A stretch of DNA of 64,000 nt from Phialocephala subalpina (taxonomy: Eukaryota; Ascomycota; Leotiomycetes; Helotiales; Mollisiaceae), in assembly GCA_900073065.1 (NCBI GenBank), contig FJOG01000005.1:1169420-1233419 (forward strand), read 5' to 3'. The position numbers and the translations under genes were made by a program. Numbering within the stretch: the stretch's first letter is position 1; every line of letters starts with the position of its first letter. Shown here piece by piece: positions 36,498-47,134 of the stretch. The notes under the pieces are model-generated. The model saw nothing but the letters and a program-made list of their open reading frames with translations. It was not told the DNA's origin and did not search any database.

Positions 36498-36796
36498 TTA
36501 AGTTCGCCCTTTTGCGTACCACTGGTACATCGAATTGATGGCTTCAGATAGTTCGGAGCTGCTGCTTTTGTCGATGCAGCACGTGTCGACCCAGAGATAG
36601 GGAATGGCTTCGAGCTGAGCTTGGTGTATGGCTTGCTCAATTTTGACCCTCTCAGTTTCTCCTGCCAGGTTGCTCTGTTGAAGTCTTGGAAGCCGACCTC
36701 GCCCTCGCCCTAGCAGTGAGAAAGAATGGCGTACGGAGGAATGTCGCTGCCGAAGAACTCCTCCAGTCGGTATGTATGCACGTTGATAAGCCGCAT
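36498..36796 (-). pseudogene. Relic of a HET (heterokaryon incompatibility) domain gene
   Basis: The frame opens at the ATG at 36794-36796 with MRLINVHTYRLEEFFGSD and PPYAILSHC, the usual HET N terminus. A stop (TAG, 36710-36712) sits exactly where the conserved tryptophan of SHxWGEGE should be, so it fits TGG to TAG. The reading then goes on with GEVGFQDFNRATWQEK, shifts frame near 36650, and resumes with IEQAIHQAQLEAIPYLWVDT, CCIDKSSSSELSEAI and SMYQWYAKG before ending at 36498-36500. The second half of the domain and everything downstream is missing. Intact HET proteins trigger growth arrest or cell death on recognition of non-self; this copy cannot. Confidence 0.9.
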
Positions 36797-37586
36797 CGTG
36801 AATCTAGTTTCTGATTCAGTAAATTCGCGATGTGACATAGACAATGCGGTATTGGGATGTCATGGATTCAATTTTCATTGTCTTCCGACGGGAACATGTC
36901 CCTGAGATTATCAGCGAAGATGCCGAAGATGGCTGGATCGGAAACCTATCCAGATGTCTCGTGTCTCGTGAGAAAGACACAGAGTTGCAGCCCGAATCGC
37001 GGAACAAGATAGAAGGGGAGAATGCGGGTGGTGAAGCGTGATGGAGAAGACGAGAGAAGTTCGAGCTGACACGATCGCGAAATTTGTAGGCTGCAGCATA
37101 GTCACATGATATCATTACTCGCCCATGAATAGAATGATCATATTGTGTATCCCAATGTCCTCCATCCCTGTGTCTACTTGGTGGAGCTTACTTAAACCTT
37201 CCGCTTCAAACAAGAACTATTTTTGTCTTTGCACAAGCATCTTCATGTTTACCTCTAGGGTCACGTGAACGTTACTCTTCACGACCTCCATTCCAAACGG
37301 CAGGGTGATTCATCCACGAAAAGTTACACCCGTCTGCACTCCTGCGTGACGGATTCTAAGTACTTCATTTGTTTCACGAAGGTATGTTTCTAGAAACGCA
37401 GTTTCCAAAATTAAATCTTGCGCTGTCCTTCGCTCCTTCTAAGTTCTCCTGAATTCGCCTCGCTAACGGATGCTAGCGCGAAGACTCTAGAACTTCCTTC
37501 CCCAACTCCGCGCAAGTCTGCTCTCCCACCTCCAAACATTTCTTCATCATACAATACCATCGCATTTGCTCCACCACAGAATCACC
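36797..37586. other. Promoter-side interval of the gene at 37587
   Basis: No supported gene. A short + strand frame at 36844-37041 has no domain. CT-rich sequence near 37420-37580 is consistent with a leader for the following gene. Confidence 0.45.
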
Positions 37587-38574
37587 ATGGATACGATGTC
37601 CCTCACCACCTGGAATATTCAGGATGTCAATAATCCCTCGCGCTGGGCCCGGTACTGGCTCCCAAGACTACCTCTCGAGACCCGTCACGCAATTCTTGAA
37701 GACGTAATCACCGACTTGTTCGACGACAAGGACTGGTATGGCGAGCGCGTCCCCTTCCTCGAAGCACTCAAGCGCAACCACATCGGAATGTACCAAGAGG
37801 CGCTGGGCATTCTCCTTCATCGAGTACGCTTCCGACTCTGGCTCAACAACATCAACATGGCCCTCAAGGAAGACTTTAGAATGATGGCTGCTGGCATAGA
37901 GGTTTTGGAGATCAGGTAAGATCAAACTTCGACGTTCAACAGTGTTGGGAACATTGATGCTGACAAGGAAGTGTATCGTCGTTAGATTTGAAGGACGTCC
38001 GAAAGGTCTTTAGTGGCGGCGCACGATTTCCACATGCCAACCTTGTGTTCTCGTCTACCTTCCAAAAGATCGAGTGCGTTTTCTAAATCTCCCAGCTTTA
38101 TCAGGACATTCTCGCATCCCCACTCAAACCACTACTAATTGCTTTGACAACAACAGGGATACTCTCCTACCATGGGTCTACCTAATGCTCGAACTCAGTC
38201 CACGACTCAAGTCCCTCCATGTCAGCTGGCCCTACTACCTCACCTTCGACAAGAGGCCTCAAATTCCCGAATACTACGATACGTATCTCCCCCTACGCAA
38301 ACACGCCAAAAATACCGGCCAACCAAGCTATTACAAACGACCTCTGAACGTCCTACAACACATCGGACATGCATTTGGGGTAGAAACTGAGGGTATATTA
38401 AGGTCCGAAAGATCGCGCCCATCATGGTCTTATTGGTGTGTGGGAAACGCGGGGGGAGAACCCCGGTTCCCAGACCGTCCTTATTCAGAACCAGACTATG
38501 AGGTGGTGGAGTATATTTGGCGGGCGAAGCAGGGACAAGTGCTAGTTTGGGATTTGGATGAGGATTCTGAGTAA
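37587..38574 (+). CDS. Unrecognised 282-aa protein, three exons
   Basis: Exons 37587-37915, 37972-38073 and 38157-38574 are joined by introns of 56 and 83 bases; the second has a CTAAT branch site. The start is the ATG at 37587 in a good CACCATGG context. The protein is rich in Trp and Leu, with WARYWLPRLPLETRHAILED near the N terminus. The LPLETRHAIL part recalls the LPxEIRxxIL pattern that opens many fungal F-box-like proteins, so an F-box-like role is possible. The middle (SVSSLDLKDVRKVFSGGARF) fits a leucine-rich/F-box-associated context. No signal peptide or membrane segment. The acidic C terminus ends WDLDEDSE. A MITE lies 230 bases downstream. Confidence 0.75.
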
Positions 38575-38796
38575 GGAAAAGAAGAATGATGAGGGCTTTT
38601 GGATGTCCCACGGTGTTTGAATGCCGGAGCAAATGGTTCCAGTACACAAACTTGCAGCGTTTGGACAGCCAGGATAAGCGGTACGAAAGCAATAATCGAT
38701 TTTATACAGCATTTTCAATTTTCCAGCCTGGTAGGGACTTTCAACTTCCAACTTCGGCGAATCACTAGCCACCAGACGATGCCAAATACTCATCCT

Positions 38797-38804
38797 TGAT
38801 ATAC
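38797..38804. repeat. Left target-site duplication (TTGATATA) of the hAT MITE
   Basis: The 8 bases match 39465-39472 exactly and directly flank the terminal inverted repeats, as expected for hAT insertion. Confidence 0.9.
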
Positions 38805-39464
38805 AGTGTGGGAAATTCAATAATACTCAATAACGAAAATGAGTTAAGTTATTCTATTCATGAGTAACTCACGTGTTACTCTTATTCTATTCAATAATAA
38901 TCATTATTATTCAATAAGTTATTGAATAAAATCACGTGCTAAAAGTAACTCTACTTAATTAGCTAAATACGCGAAAATGTTTAAAGAGTAATATCTTCTA
39001 TTTAATCTAGCGTATTTGTTCTTAGAATACAAGACAGGGAAGAAAGAGCGTAGGTAGAGAAAACCCTTAAAACAAGTAAAACACTCTAACTAAGCTAACG
39101 GCCGTATCACGTGCACTTGCACGTGCATAGTTAGTCTAAGAACCAAATCTGGGAAAAAGATCTTAAGAATTTGTTTTATATCGAAGAAAAGTAGTTTCTA
39201 GGTTTTCTTTTGATTCAAATCATAGATCTCTTTGGTTTTTAGCATATAGAATAGAAAGGTTTTGGGTTTATTATTGTATTGAAATTCTATATAATATTAT
39301 ATGCAAAAGTCACGTGGTTATTCAATAACGTTGAATAATTATTAACTATTCTATTCTATTCTATTCAATAGCTTAGTCATAAACTCGTTACTCTTATTCT
39401 ATTGAATAATGCTCAATATTATTCAATAATTATTCAAATAATTGAGTAATCCTTTCCCACACTG
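38805..39464. mobile_element. Non-autonomous hAT-type MITE, 660 bases
   Basis: The element begins CAGTGTGGGAAA and ends with the exact reverse complement TTTCCCACACTG, with further imperfect pairing inside (ACTCAATAA/ACTCAATTA). It is flanked by the 8-base duplication TTGATATA. An 8-base duplication and CAGTG termini are diagnostic of the hAT superfamily. The interior is very AT-rich, has many ATTCAATA/TATTGAAT words near the ends and a central palindrome CACGTGCA-CT-TGCACGTG at 39108-39125, and no transposase. It inserted into the 3' end of the gene at 39423-41156, which now takes its stop codon from it. Near-perfect ends suggest a fairly recent insertion. Confidence 0.93.
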
Positions 39465-41156
39465 TTGATATATCATCTGCTCGCACTGCGCCCAAAGTCC
39501 CATTACATGCGGGTCTATTCACAATCAGCATACATTCACATATCCTCCCATCTCCTCTCCTTCAACTACCTGCAGCCGCAAGGAAAACGAAATTCAACTC
39601 ACCGGCAAAAGGCAAAATCTGACTCGCCACCATCCCACCAACCCCCTTCTCCCTATCCGCCCACCAAAACAAATTCGGCAATCCAGCCCACCACCCTGTA
39701 TTCCGTCCTCGTCCCGTAGCACCCTCATGAATCGTCAACATAAACGTCAATCCCCAACCTTGCTCTTGCTCGTGAGGTTGCGGATACAGATCCGGAATCG
39801 GGTTCGTCAACTCCGGAATCGCAGCCTCAATCCCCTGTCTCCCAAAATTCGGCATCTCAGGAATCTGGTTCCTGAACATCTCTTCTACAGTTTCTTTCTT
39901 CAATATCTTCGCTCCTGTTTTAGGACAGGTTCCATCGTTGAGTAAGGTGGCGATGATTTTTACGTATTCACGAGGTTGGGCGAAGAGTCCTGTGATTGAT
40001 ATGTCAGTTTGCTATTGAGAGGATGGAAGGAGAATGTGCAACGGGTCGAGGGACATCCACGGTTCCAGACCCAAGAAGGAGAAAAGGTAAAGTTCGCGAT
40101 AGGAAGTTGACTTGCCTGCTCCTGCAGAATTGAAAATACTTTTCTTCTGAGCGTCGGAGTTCTCGTATAGGGGGCGACGGAGGAGGTGCTCGCGGGTGGT
40201 GAGATGGCCGTCGGGATATCGTTGGTGCATGTGTGCGAGGTGACTCTTCATTTCTTGGGAAGGGAAGAAAGACATGTTTTTGATTTTGAGGGGGTTGAAG
40301 ATGTTTTGTTGGATGTAGTCGGACCTATATTTCAAATCAACATACTGGAGCCGCATATCCCAAGATTTGAGGGACATTCAGGCAGGAGAAGTCCGTCGAG
40401 ACTTCGGAGGCAAACATCAAGGCAGAGAGGAATCCCAAACTCACAAAGCTATCCCAGTAGCCCTCTCAACCAGAACGCAAGCCCAATCAATATTCGTACC
40501 GTACGCCCACTTCGTTCCAGGCTCGAAAAGTAACGGATGTTCCATATCCTCGATTCTTCCCGAGAACTCATCAATACCAGCCGGGAACCCAAACTTCCTA
40601 ATCTCAGGATTGAAGAATGTGTATCCGAATCCAGCTGTTTTTGTCAGCACTTCTTTCTTCTCTCTATCTCTCGGTGCTTCGAAGAGGGCAGTATACCGGT
40701 ATGGCTCAACAACATCCTCAACGTAATTTTGGTCTTCTTCTCCTTCAAAATCGGTTTGTCGTTCTCACCAAAACCATGGAGGACTTTTGCTCGTGCCAGT
40801 TCGGGACAGAGTTTTTCTGCTTGGTCACCATCGTCGAGGGATAGCTTTCCTTGTTCGACGAGTTGCAAACACGCAATACCACCAACCATCTTCGTACAAC
40901 TAGCAATCCAAAATACGCTATCAAGATCCATCTTCTCTTTACTTTCTGCTCCGCGGAGACCGGAGGCATGGCTGAAGATCTCGTCGCCCGATTTGTTGAC
41001 GGAGACGCAGACGAAGCCTGGGATCTTAGTCTTGGGTTCTGAGGTCGCTGAATCGATTGCTTTATATTGTAAGTTTAGTGATAAGAGGGTTGTCTGGGGT
41101 AGTGACGTACCTTTGCGGATGTTCGCAGCGGATTCTGCTTTGAGGGTGTGTGCCAT
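39423..41156 (-). CDS. Serine beta-lactamase-like hydrolase with MITE-derived C terminus
   Basis: Six exons (41156-41111, 41059-40697, 40634-40445, 40324-40116, 39989-39603, 39514-39423) give 428 residues. The intron after 40116 has a GC rather than GT donor. The family is class C beta-lactamase/esterase (EstB/LovD type). The catalytic SxxK is Ser69-Cys-Thr-Lys72 in FWIASCTKM; the tyrosine motif is Tyr181 in WAYGTN; the third-motif region reads GRGRNTGWWAGLPNLFWW. Such enzymes hydrolyse or transfer acyl groups on esters or amides through the serine; the substrate is unknown. The last original residues are DPHVMGLWAQCEQMIYQ; the next 13 (QCGKGLLNYLNNY) and the stop come from the hAT element, replacing the short end usual in the family. 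The change lies after the fold, so activity may survive. Confidence 0.9.
39465..39472. repeat. Right target-site duplication (TTGATATA) of the hAT MITE
   Basis: Matches 38797-38804. It encodes part of the last native codons (ATA TAT CAA on the minus strand) of the serine hydrolase. Confidence 0.9.
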
Positions 41157-41700
41157 CTTGCCTGGGTTTCGATTTCAACACTTCAACAAATACAATTGAT
41201 CAATTGGTATGTTACCAAATAAATTCAAGGATCCGAGATAACACAAGGGAGACATGAGATATATAAATCCTGGGTCGAGAACGACATGTCATGGCCACCA
41301 TGACCTATTGCCGCGGGGTAGCTTCAAGAGTGCGGGGTAGTTCCCATCTCCCGCACCACTTTGGTTCGCACTAAGCCAATGGACTCCAAAAGTTTGGACT
41401 TCTCTGTAAATGGTATGGTAGAAATAATTGATTGGTATCGTGCAGCCGTGTTTTGAAAATGAGGTGTCTCGGAGACGTACGGGAGAACGGATGTCGTCGA
41501 ACATCCATGACGGAAGCTTGCCGAGTGGGACTAGGAGATGCCTCCGCCTCGAAAAGAAGGAAAGCTCCAAACTTTAAAAAATCACCTTGCGAGATCGAAA
41601 CAATGGAAACGATAGAAACGAGCGAAACAATAAATTTAAAGTTCATGATGCTAGAAGATCATTTCTGGGTGAAGTAGGGTCAGGACTCAACGTCCGCGAG
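41157..41700. other. Promoter region of the serine hydrolase gene
   Basis: No gene supported. On the minus strand TATA-like sequence lies near 41260-41270. It ends where the left repeat block begins. Confidence 0.45.
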
Positions 41701-44700
41701 ATCCGAAGCTAGTGACTTCAGAACCTCAGATCAATCAACAAAACAATTTGGACGACGACAAGGGGGAAAACATGAAAGAAGTCTCTTCTATTGCACATCG
41801 CTCAAGTCTTTCAATATTGAATCTCGCTGAAGTGAGACTAGCAGCTCGTGAGGCGCAAGAGCAAGCCTTTGCCGCCCCTTGTGGAGGCCGAACAGCAGCT
41901 TGTCTGATGAACCTAGCACATAAAACATCAATAGCAAGAGCTTCTCAGAGTACAAAATCCAAAACACATGCAGCCTTCTCTGCCAAAACTGTACATTTGA
42001 TTGGTTGGCCCCATTATTTGGGCCCGGTTGCACGTCGCCATGCTGCCACGGAGACCGCATGCATTCTGGGTAACCAATCCTCGAAATAATTTCGAGCCTC
42101 GTTCATGTCTCGGAATTGACAGATCGATCATTGACTTTGAGCAGACCCGGAGGCCAACCTCCATAACTGTGGAGTAGGATAAAAGCAACAAAAGGAGTTC
42201 GAAATCCAGAAACCACACTGTGTCTTCCTCTTAATGTCCGAAAGCATGGTTAGGCAATTTTCCACGCTCCCCTGTTGCATGTTGCCATAATTCTCGAGGC
42301 TGGAAAGCGGCGCAATGAGCCGCAGGTTTGAGGACCAAGCTTTCCAACTTCCTTTTATCACCATCGCTGGACCAATAAGCTTCTTTCTCGGCGAATGAAA
42401 TCCAGAACCACACACTGCCCTCTCTACCACATCCACTCTTATGATTGGACAGTTCCGGAGTTATGCAGTTTGCCGAGGCTGACAAGGCTCAGCACACGAG
42501 TCTCTTGGCGAACCCTGGACAGCCATTAACAGAATTTTGGAGGCCAACCTTATTTTAATGCTGAGGCTGGTTAAGACGCCGATTGGCGGCAAATATCGGT
42601 TCTTGAGAATTGGAAATTTGAAGATGGGCAGTACCTTCCAGAGAGTAACGAGAGAAGTGATTGGTCGACTACCAAGTCAATCTCTTTTGCACTGCCCCGA
42701 ATTTGGAGGCCATTCAGCCTCCGTGAACGGGTTCACCTAAGTGCAACACCAATAATATAACCTCTTTAAAAGTACGAAATTTGTAAACGTTTATTACCTT
42801 TCCTGTAAAACCAGGACATCGGATTGGTTGTTCGACATCACGTGCTATACGTCCACTTCATTCGAACCTTCAAGCATTCTGCGACACTGCCTCTCGCCAA
42901 CGGAAGCTTTGCTGTTGACAATATGTAGCTGTAAGAAGCACCTTCGCCGCCAGTTTGGAGGCCGGCGCCGAAGCGGGCTTCTGCTGGTGGGTGCGTATCT
43001 TCCAGTCTCTCCAATAAGGATCTCCCCGTAGATGAAATCCGGAAACACATAACTCCAGCTCAACCATATGCGCCTTTCGCATTAGTCAGCTTCCAAGCTA
43101 AGACTTGACTTGCTCATTATTCCTTTCAACAATACACCACTCATGGGAAGGGCGGCATCTGCTCGAATTTGGGTCTTTGTTACAAATCGCGAAGGTATCA
43201 AAATTAATTTTGTAACCAATATTCGAAGCTATGAAATATCTAACAGATACAGCTCTTTTCAAGGTGGAAGCTTCCTGGAATTGGTATTCTTATTGCGCGT
43301 CGCCTGCTGCCCACTTGCACTTCATCCGGTATCAAGAATTTTCAATGGTCAAATCATCTAGCACAGCAGCAGCCACGAAACGGGATTGGAGGCCGAGCGC
43401 TTGAAAGACGCACATTGTGTGTGCTCGGAATAGCGTTTGATTAGTTCTAGAAGTGTTCGAAATCCGAAAACACACAGCGCCTTTTTCGAGATATCCGTTA
43501 CTGTGATTGGCTAGCTTCCAAGTCACGTTCGTTCGATTCATCCATGAACTTCCATCAATACCTAGGTCATCAACGACTTTTAATTACATCAAGACTGTCG
43601 TCCTTTTGAATTCCAGGCTCCTCCGAGGCTGCTTGCAGAGATCTGCCACTGCTTCGCTTGGCAAAATGCAGAGTCCCGCGAGTCTGGAACACATTTGGAG
43701 GCGAATATCTTGTGTCTGAGACCGCATAAAATTCAGACGAAGTGCGAAAATCAAAGTACACACAGCTTCCTTCTTAAGAAATCCCCTTGCATGGTTGGCT
43801 ATCTGCACTCGTGTACATCACAAATGGTGGTTAGGAGCACTGCGGCAGTTGGGCAACCACGTTTGTGAGCGCGGTAGCCAATGAAATAATCGAGTTTTGT
43901 TGCACTTCGCAAACTCGCGTAGGTTGAACAATACTACTTAGAATTTTCTTCAGTGAGAATTTCAAATATTTGTTATTCAACTTCTGGCCAATGCGAAATA
44001 AATTCGAAAGATAAAAAAAATCGTTTAAAATATTAATAAAAGAACGGGATTTGAATAGATCGGCGGGCGGTGTATTAACCCTTTGAAGCGGTTTCTACTT
44101 AGTAGAAACCCCGGGCTCTCTTAGGAGGTTTTAAAGGGGATGTTATAGGGCGTTATCACGTACGCCCCTAGCTCGGCGCCACCAGCCGAGCCTCAAAAGG
44201 TCGAGCTTCAGCTCGACCTCACTTCTCTTCCTTAAGATTCAGCAATAATATCGAACTTTTCACTTGCTCCCTGATCCGACCCCTTTTTGGTGACCCCTTT
44301 ACAGCCATTTGGCCAACCGATGAACTGACGGACGGACGTATTGGCCACTCTGGCTGCATATGCTTTGACTTGGAGTCCGGCGTTCTTGTTTGCCTAGCCG
44401 CAGCAAATTATAAGCAACCAATAATAGGAGTTTTGCAGAGTACGAAATCCAGCAACAGACAGCCCCTTCTTTGCAAAATTTGGACACTTGATTGGTTACT
44501 GCGGTCCCAATTTTCTACTGTCTGTCGTTGCAGTCTGTCGTGGCACCGGCAAGGACCCCGCATTTCCCAACAGCGAGCCTTACTGGGCCTTTGTGCGATG
44601 CAAGAACAAGCATCCTTGGAAGTTTGGAGCCCGAAACGATCAAATTGTCTCAGATTGTCACACCAAAGCTACTAATGAGACGTTCTTGCAAGAGTTGGAA

Positions 44701-46600
44701 AACTGCAAACATACACTGCTCTCTCGAAGACCAGGGGTCATTTGGTTGGACAGTTCAAGTCACGTTTCTGCTCTCGTTTGACAATGGTCGACGTTCCCAG
44801 CTCAACGTAACACAATACGTAGGTAGGAATACGGAAGCTCGTTCGAAAAGCGACTCCGTTGCACGTAGCTGTGTTCCTCGAGGAATTCTTGTACTTAGAC
44901 TCCCCGCAAAAGTTGCAGGCCAATACTCCAAACGAGGAAAGCTGCCGCGTGGACTCTAGAGTGTAAATCCAGAAACACATTCTGCCATTTCAACTACAGC
45001 AGAACTTCTAATTGGTCGACCCTCAAGTCATGATTTCTCGCACACGTTGTTTCCAGCTTGGAGTGATACATACAGTGCTAGGCAAGTCGGAATCCTACTT
45101 GCAGTACCACTATGTTGCACATTTGGAGTCCAAGTTGCTCGACACACTGTCATATACTCGCCAGAGAGGCCAGTGAATTAAGTTTCCCAGAGTACGAAAT
45201 TCGAGAACGGACACTGCCTTCTCTCCCAAACCAGGAAATTTGATTGGTTGCCCAGATCACGTGCGGCTCCTCCACTTCATTCAAATCTTCAACCAGGGGA
45301 AGTTCTGCTGACACCTTTGTGGCAGCCCAGGGCGTAAGCAGAAGCCTCTTCCTCATATTGGAGGCTAGAGTATCTTGCAGAACACTGACAATCAGAGAAC
45401 CGAGAGTCCTAGAGCATGCAATCCAGCGACGGGCATCCTTCTTTGCTGAAACGGCACTTATGATTACGCCAGAACGAACTTCGTGAAATAGGGCTTGAGT
45501 TCCAAGAGTCGACTTTCTTCGAGATTCAATGATTTCGACTTCCAGGTTCTCGAAGCGAGCTCGTGGACGGTCTTCAGCTCTGAAGTAATGCAGGGCTGGC
45601 ACCGCGATCGTGCCTGCAAATTTGGAGGCCAAGAATCTCTCTGCATACGATCCGATGCAGGGCATGAGTGTTCGAAAGTCAAGAACAGACACCGCCCACC
45701 CTCCCAAAGTCGCGATCCTAATTGGTCAACTACCAAGTCAGACTTTGTTACACATCGTTGCTGTTGGCCGCATGCACTTGGTGACAACACATCACCCAAA
45801 GAGGGAATTGGAGGCCATGCACGTGCAGCAACGGGCATATGAATTCTGAAGCTAATTGGATGAGCGCAATTTTGAGAGTTCGAAATCTGGAAATGCACAT
45901 TGCCCTCCCGATCAAAACAACACTCATGATTGGTCACCAACAGACTGTAAATTTGTTGCATATCGCTGCTGCAGACCGCATGCATTTTGAGACACGACGT
46001 CGCCAGCTCGCCCAAACAGGGAATTGGAGGCCAGGCACAGAGTGTCCGAACAGCCACCCGTGTAGACTGGATTTAAATCCCGATAGGATGACTGCCGATT
46101 TTGAGTGTTCGAAATCTGGAAATGCACATTGCCCTCTCGATCAAAACAACACTCATGATTGGTCGACAGCTGACATCGACTTTGTTGCACATCGTTACTG
46201 CGGACCGCATGCAATCGGTGACACCACGCCAACGCATCTAAGGGGGAGTTGGACAAGCGTGGAGGCCAGGCGCATAATAATCTCTTAGGGTGCATATTCG
46301 ACAAAAAATGCCGATTGGATGAGCGAGAGTTCGAATCTGGAAATGGACACTGCCTTCTCTCCAGTATGGTGAGTCGTGATTGGATGACTTCCAAGTCACG
46401 TTTTTGACACACCTTGATGAGAATGAGTGTAACGTCTTTCACTTGGAAGTCAATCATCGCATTGAAACAAATGTAATCAAGCAAAGACCTGAAAATTAGT
46501 TCGGAGTAACGATCTCAAGAAGAAAACCGAACAAAATCCCACATTCAAACAAGCCGGCTTCTGGCTCAGATCGCTGACAGAATTTGGAGGCTAAAATCCC
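41701..46600 (+). repeat. Left block of the CCAAT/GTTGCA dispersed repeat (+ orientation)
   Basis: About sixteen diverged units, often 185-265 bases apart or roughly multiples of that. Ordered motifs on the + strand: TTGGAGGCC or close (41883, 42136, 42538, 42708, 42955, 43388, 43694, 44373, 44622, 45125, 45356, 45622, 45807, 46022, 46261, 46583); an ATTGG; then GAGWGTTCGAAATCCRGAA leading to ACACACTGCCTTCTC; then TGATTGGTC with AAGTCACGTTT; and in many a TTGTTGCACATCG end. Best-preserved stretch is 45600-46400. Short frames in the units (for example WISYSGKL-like peptides) come from shared DNA and have no consistent frame or start. No target-site duplication or terminal repeat was found. Confidence 0.75.
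44090..44219. repeat. Cluster of four hairpin-forming inverted repeats
   Basis: Within 130 bases lie arms 44090-44099/44101-44110 (GGTTTCTACT, 1-base spacer), 44148-44153/44162-44167 (GGGCGT/ACGCCC), 44171-44177/44185-44191 (GCTCGGC/GCCGAGC) and 44198-44207/44210-44219 (AGGTCGAGCT, 2-base spacer). All arms pair perfectly. The segment is GC-rich and follows an AT-rich stretch (43960-44060), unlike the repeat units around it. It looks like an inserted element or a structured RNA/DNA segment. Confidence 0.8.
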
Positions 46601-47134
46601 GTGCATTGATTTTTTAACCCGACGCGAAAACAATCTTATTCCCAAGAGTGCAATTCTTCACGAATTATACTCTTGCACTTAAGGTGTGGGCGGCTCTCCA
46701 CCGAAGAAATAAGTGGCCGATTTTGTCAAGGTGCCGAAACTCGACAAATCTGCAATATCCTCATTCGTGCTCACGATTGGCCGTGAAGAGAAGGCTGAGA
46801 GAAAAAAACGAAAACAATTCTATTGTGGTATCTTATAGACATCTATGTCCAACGTCTATCCGTCTATGTCTATCATGATATCCTCTTGTCTATGCATGTA
46901 TGACTCTGACCCTTCTATCCAGACTCTATGCCATCATGACGATTAATCGTGATCTATGCCACGCAATTAAGTACCCAAACGCCCTTCAAGGATCGTCGTA
47001 CATCGCATGTATTGTGCATGCGACACGATGGTATCATCCCTTCATGTGTTGAGATGACTCGTCCCGCTCGAGGACAGTGTTTGGCCCGAGAAGGCAAGGA
47101 GTGTTGAGCAATGATAGTGAGGTCTTCACCTCAC
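46601..47134. other. Intergenic region between repeat block and sugar transporter
   Basis: The short word TCTATGTC/CTATG recurs many times at 46838-46940, a small simple-sequence tract. No gene is supported. Confidence 0.5.

Noticed and set aside
41701..46600. Many 60-190 codon frames in the left repeat block
   Set aside because: They use non-ATG starts, both strands and different frames of the same repeat DNA. Peptide similarity between them follows from DNA similarity only.
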